The notes below the pieces were generated by a model. That model was not told where the DNA came from, ran no database searches, and saw only the letters and a program-made list of their open reading frames with translations. A stretch of DNA of 64,000 bases from Streptomyces spinoverrucosus (GTDB lineage: Bacteria > Actinomycetota > Actinomycetes > Streptomycetales > Streptomycetaceae). Both the position numbers and the translations under genes were made by a program. The stretch is taken from NCBI RefSeq assembly GCF_006539505.1, contig NZ_BJND01000005.1:1-64000 (forward strand), written 5' to 3'. Positions 58,598 to 64,000 of this stretch are shown here, in pieces. The first letter of the stretch is position 1; the number at the start of each line of letters is the position of its first letter.

Positions 58598-59793
58598 TCG
58601 TCCACGTCCCGGAAGTCGTCGGCGTAGTCCTCCGGACCCAGGGCGGTGGCCATGCCCTCGGCCGCCCACTCGTCTTCGGCGCGCGGGTCCGGCAGAACCG
58701 GCAGCGTGACGACGACCGCCAGCTGCACGCCGAACGCCGCAAGTTCGTTCTCCTGCGGCAGCTTGAGAACCATTTCGCCGGGCGCACCGGGCGCGGGCCC
58801 CACGTACCGCTCGTCGAGGCTGTCGCGGTAGCCGGTGAACCCGGACGCATGGTCGACGGCCGCGTCGAGGTCCTCGTACAGGCCTGCGAAGTGGACGTCG
58901 TTGACCTTCGCGCCGACGGTGACCACCGCGTGCAGCTGCTCGGGCAGTGCGGGGCACTTGTGCGGCGGCTCGGTGTAGTCGGCGTCGGGGCTGTGGGCGC
59001 CGTGGTGGCCGCGCGGCCGCGCGCAGTCGGCGTGCTCGGGCATCGGGCCAGGCACGCCGCACGGGGGCAGCGGCTTGTCCGACCGCAGCCGGGCGAGCGC
59101 GAGTTCCGGCTCACCGCGCTCGAGGTAGCGCTTCGCCTCACGCACGGCACTGGCGAGGGCCCTCGCCGCTGTCAGGGTGCCCGCGACGACCGCGCCACTC
59201 AGGTTGCGGGAGGCGCCGTGGTGCACGACCAGGCCGTCACGGACGATCGTCAGCCGCTGCGGGCCGGCCTCGAACCACAGCTCGTACAGCGGGTCGTCCG
59301 CGGCGTCGACGGCGCAGCCGCCGACCATGCCGTCGGGCTCCTCGCCCTGCCAGGTGTGACCGACCAGCTGCATGCTCTTCAGGCCGCCGCCGACGTCGCC
59401 GATGACGTACGTCTCGCCGAACACCGGCAGCGTGGGCGTGGCCTCGTAGTGGACGTGCACCAGGTCCCCGGAGCGGACCGGGTACCACGGCGCCGACTCC
59501 AGCTCGGTGCCGGCGGACGTGAGGGCGTCGAGCTCGCCGACGAGGTCCCGGCGCCGCTTGGCGTCCTCGGCCTGCTGCAGCGGGCTCGCCCAGCGGGGGC
59601 TGCGGGGGCGGCCGTACAGGCGGGTGAAGATGTGCTCGGCGAGTCCGGCCGGCCGCCCGGACCACGTGTTCTTCTTCTCGCCGGTGCCGGGCAGTGTCTC
59701 GGTGACCTCGACGGTGAGGAACGCTGGCGTCGCACCGGGGATGAGTCGGTGGATGGCCTCGGTGATGATCTCAAGTCGCACATCGCGACGCAT
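58594..59793 (-). CDS. Large early phage protein of unknown function
   Basis: A 399-residue protein (MRRDVRLEIITEAIHRLIPGATPAFL; NTWSGRPAGLAEHIFTRLYGR; GDLVHVHYEATPTLPVFGETYVIGDVGGGLKSMQLVGHTWQGEE; PPCGVPGPMPEHADCARPRGHHGAH). Cys/His cluster in the last part could be a zinc site. No domain family is recognised. Shine-Dalgarno GAAGGA lies about seven bases before ATG 59793. Conserved in early regions of related phages is plausible but not shown. Confidence 0.7.
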   Translation of the reverse strand: MRRDVRLEIITEAIHRLIPGATPAFLTVEVTETLPGTGEKKNTWSGRPAGLAEHIFTRLYGRPRSPRWASPLQQAEDAKRRRDLVGELDALTSAGTELESAPWYPVRSGDLVHVHYEATPTLPVFGETYVIGDVGGGLKSMQLVGHTWQGEEPDGMVGGCAVDAADDPLYELWFEAGPQRLTIVRDGLVVHHGASRNLSGAVVAGTLTAARALASAVREAKRYLERGEPELALARLRSDKPLPPCGVPGPMPEHADCARPRGHHGAHSPDADYTEPPHKCPALPEQLHAVVTVGAKVNDVHFAGLYEDLDAAVDHASGFTGYRDSLDERYVGPAPGAPGEMVLKLPQENELAAFGVQLAVVVTLPVLPDPRAEDEWAAEGMATALGPEDYADDFRDVDE

Positions 59794-59867
59794 AAGGGTG
59801 TCCTTCGCGGTTGGTGCCCGGGCGGGACGGACAGGACCACGTCCCGCCCGGGGATCAGAGGGGTGGG

Positions 59868-60185
59868 TCAGGCGGTCGCGCGGATGGCGGCGGCGGTGAG
59901 GTCGGTGCTGGTGTGCCGCACCCAGGGCACGGCGAGCGCGTCGAGCGGTCTGCCGGGGGTGATGCGTCCCAGGCGTCGGCCGCACTGACAGGTGCCGACC
60001 AGGTCGCTGCCCTCGTGCGAGACGATCAGGGCATGGCCTGCCGCTTCGCTTCCGGCCAGGGCACCGGCGGTGGCCGCGTCCCATTTGGTGAGGGCGGTGT
60101 CGATGGCCTCGGCGAGCTGCGGCACGGTCGCCGTCCACTCCGCGACCGATGGACGCGGGGCCGAGCCCCTGCACCAGCCGCTCAC
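59868..60185 (-). CDS. Early phage protein, possibly frameshifted with an upstream reading frame
   Basis: A 105-residue protein (AEWTATVPQLAEAIDTALTKWDAATAGALAGSEAAGHALIVSHEG; GTCQCGRRLGRITPGRPL). GTG 60185 is the listed start, but a natural N-terminus (MPSRSDAIAAVLRRPLLNRP) lies in another frame from 60264. Skipping one base after CCC near 60150 would join them as ...LVQGLGP-RPSVAEW. True programmed +1 shift, an indel or two overlapping genes are all possible. Confidence 0.65.
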   Translation of the reverse strand: MSGWCRGSAPRPSVAEWTATVPQLAEAIDTALTKWDAATAGALAGSEAAGHALIVSHEGSDLVGTCQCGRRLGRITPGRPLDALAVPWVRHTSTDLTAAAIRATA

Positions 60186-60264
60186 GCAACTCGTGCGCGA
60201 GGACAGGGCGGTTCAGCAGGGGACGGCGCAGCACGGCGGCGATTGCGTCGCTGCGGGACGGCAT
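60149..60264 (-). other. N-terminal frame of the 60185 gene (MPSRSDAIAAVL...)
   Basis: ATG 60264 opens MPSRSDAIAAVLRRPLLNRPVLAHEL RERLVQGLGP before losing coherent coding. In the +1 frame RPSVAEW follows. Frame 0 stays open afterwards but reads as Arg/Pro-rich shadow. Confidence 0.5.
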
Positions 60265-60266
60265 TG

Positions 60267-60491
60267 CTACACCTCCGGTCGGCGGTGGCGGCCGCGCTCG
60301 GCACGGGCCTGGCGGGCGCGGGACAGGTCGAAGTGGATGCGGGCAGGCAGCCGGGACGCCGGCAGCGGCGGCGCGCTCGCGCGGACGGGCTGGCCGATCG
60401 GCGGCAGCGGTCGGCGGCTGACGCGGTCGGCGATCACCGCGGCCGCAAACACGACCGCCATGGCAATGCCGAGAGCCAGTAACCACGTCAC
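60267..60491 (-). CDS. Small membrane protein with basic tail (TTA codon 4)
   Basis: A 74-residue protein with one N-terminal helix (LLALGIAMAVVFAAAVIA) and an Arg-rich tail. GTG 60491 overlaps the preceding stop (GTGA). Residue 4 is encoded by TTA (GTG ACG TGG TTA), the rare bldA codon. Function unknown. Confidence 0.68.
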   Translation of the reverse strand: MTWLLALGIAMAVVFAAAVIADRVSRRPLPPIGQPVRASAPPLPASRLPARIHFDLSRARQARAERGRHRRPEV

Positions 60492-60970
60492 GGGGCGACA
60501 CCTCCCGTGATCTGCGCGGCGGTGATCCATCCGGCGGCGGTGCACAGGGCTACGGCGTGCGCGATGTTGCGGGCGTCGAGCCGTGACACCGCGCGCTGGC
60601 GCTGCGAGCGGATCGTGTCGTACGACAGGCACAACCGCTGCGCTGTCTCTTCCGCGGACTCACCGGCGGCGGCAGCGGCGATGACGCCGAGCTGGCCCTG
60701 TGTCAGCGGACAGTCCCGCAGCCGCTCGGCCTTGCGGGCCGCGGCCGCAATGACCTCGGCACGCGGGGTCAGCGAGGCCGCCTGGCGCAGCCGTCCGATT
60801 TCCTCCAGCAGTACCTGCCGCACGCGGTCCAGGCGGTAGCCCTCGCGCAGCAGGTGCTGCTCGGCCTCCGTGCGCGGCCGCCACTCCTGCCCGGGGTACG
60901 GCGGCCGGGGACGGACCAGGGCCGCCCGGCGGATCTGCGCGATGGCCTTGTCGGTGAGGGCCGCGGTCAC
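60488..60970 (-). CDS. LuxR-type HTH protein
   Basis: A 160-residue protein. The C-terminal LuxR HTH is CPLTQGQLGVIAAAAAGESAEETAQRLCLSYDTIRSQRQRAVSRLDARN, followed by a helix. The N-terminal part is helical (TDKAIAQIRRAALVRPRPPYPGQEWRPRTEAEQHLLREGYRLDRVRQVLLEEIGRLRQ). GTG 60970 overlaps the previous stop. Likely an early phage transcription factor. Confidence 0.75.
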   Translation of the reverse strand: MTAALTDKAIAQIRRAALVRPRPPYPGQEWRPRTEAEQHLLREGYRLDRVRQVLLEEIGRLRQAASLTPRAEVIAAAARKAERLRDCPLTQGQLGVIAAAAAGESAEETAQRLCLSYDTIRSQRQRAVSRLDARNIAHAVALCTAAGWITAAQITGGVAP

Positions 60971-61494
60971 CACGTCACCCCCTGCTCGTCGAAGTGGTCC
61001 AGGGCGGTGTTGAGAGGCCCAGCGCCCTCCCACAGGGCGTGGAACGGAGGCAGCCAGTCGCGGGCCATGCGGTGCTCGGTCAGGTGCCGGGCGGCGTCGA
61101 CCAGGAGCTCCGGCGTGGCGAGCTCGTGGACGTCCAGGAGGACGACGTCGTCGCCGATCCGGGCGCCCCAGCCCGTCAGGTGAGACCAGAACAGGTCCAG
61201 CCCGACCGGGTCCTGCAGGTCCGGGTTCTCCCTCAGCCAGGACACCGTGAGGAACAGCTCCCGCTGGGCGCCCTGCTCCTCGGTGCGCACCCCGGCATCC
61301 ATGACATCCGGGGAGAGGCCGGACGCAGTGAGCGCGGCGTGGACGGCATCGCCGTACCGCAGGTGCGGGAAGACCGGGGTGGGCTGGGTGGCTTCGCCCA
61401 CGGACGGCTGGCTGCCGTCGCGGGTGCACTTCCCAGACCGCGGACCGAGCCCGCCAGCCTCGCGCAGGTTCGACTCTCGGGCGCTCACCGGCAC
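60967..61494 (-). CDS. Early phage protein, unknown
   Basis: A 175-residue acidic protein (VFPHLRYGDAVHAALTASGLSPDVMDAGVRTEEQGAQRELFLTVSWLREN; DVVLLDVHELATPELLVDAARHLTEH). No family recognised. It overlaps the neighbours by a few bases on either side, so it is part of one operon. Confidence 0.7.
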   Translation of the reverse strand: MPVSARESNLREAGGLGPRSGKCTRDGSQPSVGEATQPTPVFPHLRYGDAVHAALTASGLSPDVMDAGVRTEEQGAQRELFLTVSWLRENPDLQDPVGLDLFWSHLTGWGARIGDDVVLLDVHELATPELLVDAARHLTEHRMARDWLPPFHALWEGAGPLNTALDHFDEQGVTW

Positions 61495-62111
61495 TCACCA
61501 CCCGACGCGGTCGGCGGGAGCTGGGCGCCGATCCACTTCGCGGCCGCCGTCACCGACCGCAGCGCCGTGTCGCCGCTGTCGCGGGCCCAGTCGATCTGGC
61601 CCGGCGAGTACTTGGAGTCGCGCGGCTCGACGGCGGCGGTCCACGTGATGCCGCCGCGCCGACCACGCGTCTGCATGATCGCGCCGACGACGTCCGCGCG
61701 GGTGACGCGCTGTACGCCGGGGCGGGTGACGAGGAAGTCGTACGGCTCGTCACTGGACATGCGGCCGAAGTTCAGGAAGGGCTCGCCGGGCCACAGCAGC
61801 AGCCCGGCCACCCGCCGGGGCGGCAGGCCGTAGCCGTGCGTGGTATTCGCCAGCGTGCCGCTGTTGATGTCGCCCTCACCGCGGAAGACGAACGCGACCT
61901 GGCACGACGGGCACACGATCCGCACCGTGGTGCGCTCGTACCAGTCGCCGTGCCCGCACACGTCGTTCGGGCACTTGTGCGCGTCGCCGCTGAACCGCTC
62001 GCGGAACTCGCCCTCGCCGGTGCGGAAGTCGACCAGCCACTGGGCGCGCTCGCAGGTCGGGAGATGCTCCGGCTGCTCCCAGCCGAGGTAGGTGTCCTGA
62101 ACAGTCGTCAC
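61485..62111 (-). CDS. Early phage Zn-containing protein
   Basis: A 208-residue protein with CPNDVCGHGDWYERTTVRIVCPSCQVAF, a two-pair zinc-ribbon, and a C-terminal ALRSVTAAAKWIGAQLPPTASGG. GTG 62111 overlaps the stop of the next gene upstream. Nucleic acid binding is possible. Confidence 0.7.
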   Translation of the reverse strand: MTTVQDTYLGWEQPEHLPTCERAQWLVDFRTGEGEFRERFSGDAHKCPNDVCGHGDWYERTTVRIVCPSCQVAFVFRGEGDINSGTLANTTHGYGLPPRRVAGLLLWPGEPFLNFGRMSSDEPYDFLVTRPGVQRVTRADVVGAIMQTRGRRGGITWTAAVEPRDSKYSPGQIDWARDSGDTALRSVTAAAKWIGAQLPPTASGGECR

Positions 62112-62980
62112 AGTCCACCGTCCAGTTCGGCGCGGTTGTCGGCCTCGGCGAGCTTCTCGCCGGCGCGGGCGAGCGCACGGGAGACGCAGGCCGGGGTGCA
62201 GTACCAGCGGCCGGGCTCGTCGAGACCGACGATGAAGACGCGGGACCAGCCGAACAGCTTCGGGTAGGCGGCGTCGATCTCGTCGTCCGTCAGGCCGCAG
62301 GCCTTCGAGTGGGGGCACGGGGCGTGGATGTCCCGGACGATCTCCGCGTCGAGGAGAGAGGCGAGGGCCTGTCGCTCGTCGCGGGTGAGGACGAGGTGGG
62401 CGCGGCCGCCGTGCGCGGTCACGCAGTCCACCACGGCCCGCTGATCCTCCGCACCCTGCTCGGGGACATCGACGCTGCGGGTCCAGGCCAGCGTCATGGG
62501 GACGTCGGCGTACGGGGCAGTGCCGTGGACGGCGGCGAGGATCTCGCGGACGAGCATGGTGTCGTTGTCCGGCCGCCCCTCGATCGCGCGCATGACGCGG
62601 TCGAGGCGGTGCTTGAAGTCGGTCATGACCGCCAGCTGGTCACCGCGCTCGGCGAGTTCGGCGGAGTATTCGGCGCGGGCCTGCTCTCGGGCCGCGTCCA
62701 CCGCCATCTTGAAGCGGGCCGGGTCGAACACGATCCCGGCTTCCATCTCGGCGGTCGCAATGTCGCGGGGGGTGACGGGCTTGTCTTTCGCCATCTCCGC
62801 GGCGACGACCGCGGTGACGGCCTCGGCCGGGCTGGCGTCCGGACTCACCGGCGCCGGCGCGGCCGGGGAGCCCGCGGGGACGGGAAGCGCGACGCCGAAG
62901 GTGGCGAACGCGGCCTGCAGCGGCGGCGACGAGGTCTCCGTGGGGAGTGCCCCAGGCGGGGTCTGGGATGATGCGTTCAC
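62108..62980 (-). CDS. Early phage protein, unknown
   Basis: A 290-residue protein (Pro/Ala-rich N-terminus to about 60; KPVTPRDIATAEMEAGIVFDPARFKMAVDAAREQARAEYSAELAERGDQLAVMTDFKHRLDRVMRAI as helical middle; CPHSKACGLTDDEIDAAYPKLFGWSRV and WYCTPACVSRALARAG at the C-terminus). Cys pairs may bind zinc. GTG 62980 follows AGGAGTGGAGACC. No family recognised. Confidence 0.68.
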   Translation of the reverse strand: MNASSQTPPGALPTETSSPPLQAAFATFGVALPVPAGSPAAPAPVSPDASPAEAVTAVVAAEMAKDKPVTPRDIATAEMEAGIVFDPARFKMAVDAAREQARAEYSAELAERGDQLAVMTDFKHRLDRVMRAIEGRPDNDTMLVREILAAVHGTAPYADVPMTLAWTRSVDVPEQGAEDQRAVVDCVTAHGGRAHLVLTRDERQALASLLDAEIVRDIHAPCPHSKACGLTDDEIDAAYPKLFGWSRVFIVGLDEPGRWYCTPACVSRALARAGEKLAEADNRAELDGGL

Positions 62981-63069
62981 GGTCTCCACTCCTGGTGAGA
63001 GGTTTGGGTGTGGATGTGCCGAGGGGTCGTGCACCGGGGTCGAGCCGGGCGCGGCCCCGCTTTGTGCGA

Positions 63070-63243
63070 TCAGGCGGCTGCCCTACGGGCGGTGGCCGGT
63101 TGTGGACGTGCGCCAGCGCGCTCGGCGGCAAGGCGGCCGCCCATCGGGATGAGAGCGCGCAGCAGGTCAGCGTCCTCTGCGGAAAGCGGCGGGGCGGCAT
63201 CGACGATCTTGCTGATGTAGATCCGCCGCTCCTCACGCGTCAC
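63070..63243 (-). CDS. Small basic early protein (57 residues)
   Basis: A 57-residue protein (MTREERRIYISKIVDAAPPLSAEDADLLRALIPMGG; basic C-terminus). GTG 63243 overlaps the stop of the HTH repressor-like gene (GTGA), so it is coupled. It is shorter than usual gene-finding cut-offs. Unknown function. Confidence 0.65.
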   Translation of the reverse strand: MTREERRIYISKIVDAAPPLSAEDADLLRALIPMGGRLAAERAGARPQPATARRAAA

Positions 63244-63494
63244 GCCGCGCTCCCCGAACGTGGGGTGAGCTTCGAGTCGGGAGCGTCGGCGCTGACGTAG
63301 AGCTCCTCGGGCTCAGCCCCGAGCGCCCTGCAGATCCGCAGGAACACCGGGGCAGACGGCTTGCGCTGGCCGCTCAGGTAGTACGAGATCGACGTCTTGC
63401 TGACGCCTACGGCCTCGGCGAGCTGCTGCCCATGCATCCCCTGCAGGTAGAGGCGGCGCTTCACCTCGTCCGCATTGAAGAGTGCTGACTTCAT
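63240..63494 (-). CDS. XRE/Cro-type HTH regulator
   Basis: An 84-residue protein with an HTH at about 18-45 (GQQLAEAVGVSKTSISYYLSGQRKPSAPVFLRICRALG), the Cro/CI type. It starts the leftward early operon directly downstream of promoter TTGACT/TAAAGT (63501-63528), with only six bases between -10 and ATG, so the mRNA is probably leaderless. Likely Cro-like or the early regulator opposed to the divergent gene. Confidence 0.85.
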   Translation of the reverse strand: MKSALFNADEVKRRLYLQGMHGQQLAEAVGVSKTSISYYLSGQRKPSAPVFLRICRALGAEPEELYVSADAPDSKLTPRSGSAA

Positions 63495-63646
63495 GCCTTC
63501 ACTTTAGTCAACAGTTCTTCACAGTCAAGGGGATTGGTTCAGTGTTTTTCACTCTAGTCAACAGGAGAGGATTCAGACCGCTGCACAGTTCGGCACTCAA
63601 GATCAGTTAGGTTCACTCTGATTCACAGGACGGCTAACCTGAGGAC
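63495..63646. promoter_or_regulatory. Divergent immunity control region with repeated operators
   Basis: Leftward promoter: TTGACT and TAAAGT (63523-63528, 63501-63506), 16-bp spacer. Rightward promoter: TTCACT and TAACCT (63612-63617, 63635-63640), 17-bp spacer. Repeats TTCACTTTAGTCAACAG (63498-63514) and TTCACTCTAGTCAACAG (63548-63564) are near-identical; further TTCAC elements lie at 63519, 63612 and 63622. Operators for one or both divergent regulators. Confidence 0.75.
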
Positions 63647-63652
63647 ATGGAC

Positions 63653-64000
63653 ATGCGCGAGGCTGCTGATCGCCTTCTTGCCGCCACAGAGGCGCGGCGC
63701 GTCGAGCTCGGCAAGAAGTGGATGCAGGTCTTCAAAGAGGCAGGGGTGACACATCAGACCCTGAATCGCTGGCGGCATGGACATCCCGTCGCGCCACTGA
63801 CAGAGCGATCCCTCGAGCGCGCGTTGCTTTGGGGTCCCGGCGCCCGTGAGGCGATCGCCGCCGAAAAGGAGCCCGATCCTCTCGATACGCCAGCGCAGGA
63901 CGCTCCGAATCTTTCACCCACCGCCGGTGGCACGTGGGATGCCAAGCCGTCGGAGTCAATCTTCCTTGCGCGTGAGGCTCTGCGGCGCGTCGTGCGCTCG
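63653..64000 (+). CDS. Rightward phage immunity regulator (partial)
   Basis: An open frame running off the window, the only rightward phage gene seen. It opens MREAADRLLAATEARRVELGKKW, followed by QVFKEAGVTHQTLNRWRHG, an HTH-like segment. ATG 63653 has GAGG eight bases upstream; ATG 63647 is an in-frame alternative. Probably the main repressor, or a co-regulator. The rest is not visible. Confidence 0.65.
   Translation, partial: MREAADRLLAATEARRVELGKKWMQVFKEAGVTHQTLNRWRHGHPVAPLTERSLERALLWGPGAREAIAAEKEPDPLDTPAQDAPNLSPTAGGTWDAKPSESIFLAREALRRVVRS

Larger units (their letters stand above)
27289..64000. mobile_element. Temperate HK97-type, long-tailed prophage (right end outside window)
   Basis: Contiguous terminase, portal-MuF, protease, HK97-fold capsid, connector, tail and lysis genes, with early genes and a divergent immunity region at 63.2-64 kb. 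All but the last gene read on the minus strand. The G/GT frameshift and tape measure of 683 residues indicate a long, non-contractile (siphovirus-type) tail of modest length. No integrase or attP is in view, so it lies beyond 64 kb. Late genes look intact. Confidence 0.93.

Noticed and set aside
1..64000. tRNA or rRNA genes, integrase, insertion sequences
   Set aside because: None could be recognised by reading; absence of integrase is used only as a hint that the right prophage end is outside.

Overview
High-GC actinobacterial DNA, almost certainly a Streptomyces chromosome. The grounds are very high GC with G/C-biased third codon positions, a WhiB-like protein, an F420-dependent Ddn-type oxidoreductase, Streptomyces-typical two-component and Ser/Thr kinase genes, and rare TTA codons confined to accessory genes.

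Host part (about 1-26,960). Left to right: an alpha/beta hydrolase, a small WhiB-like protein, a Dps ferritin, a DUF3140 protein coupled to an endonuclease III-like protein, and a DUF574 methyltransferase; an M20 amidohydrolase; a MarR repressor divergent from a Ddn-hemerythrin fusion; a lipoprotein; a histidine kinase and a response regulator flanking a DUF4333 exported protein and an FtsX/LolC-type ABC transporter; a Ser/Thr kinase; a DyP peroxidase; an NfeD-flotillin membrane pair; a RavA/ViaA-like pair whose AAA+ ATPase carries an in-frame amber codon; a HAD phosphatase; a second DUF574 methyltransferase; a split FluG-like glutamine synthetase/amidohydrolase pair; a NUDIX-like protein; and a zinc-starvation cluster (His-rich protein, cysteine-free L32, truncated CobW).

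Prophage part (about 27,289 to beyond 64,000). This is a long-tailed, HK97-type temperate phage transcribed almost entirely on the minus strand. Read in its own direction (right to left) it has: an immunity region at 63.2-64.0 kb with divergent regulators; an early region of small translationally coupled genes including HTH proteins, Zn-ribbon proteins, two lipoproteins and a probable replication protein (63.2-50.6 kb); an HNH nuclease, a putative cos segment and the terminase; portal-MuF, protease, capsid, connectors and tail genes with a classic -1 frameshift; tail tip, endolysin and holin; and a distal cargo module (XRE-TPR regulator, two unknown proteins, methyltransferase). No integrase is seen, so it should lie to the right of the window. 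The left junction probably falls just after the truncated CobW gene.

Most notable signal: between 52.6 and 53.9 kb, three small phage genes are each preceded by the same structured leader (variable but base-paired stem enclosing a conserved GGTGAGAG, then a small AGTT-GAA-AAYT hairpin, then the Shine-Dalgarno). Two of these leaders also share a duplicated promoter. This looks like an undescribed cis-regulatory RNA. A 19-bp identical palindrome upstream of both the DyP gene and the NfeD-flotillin operon is a second candidate regulatory link.
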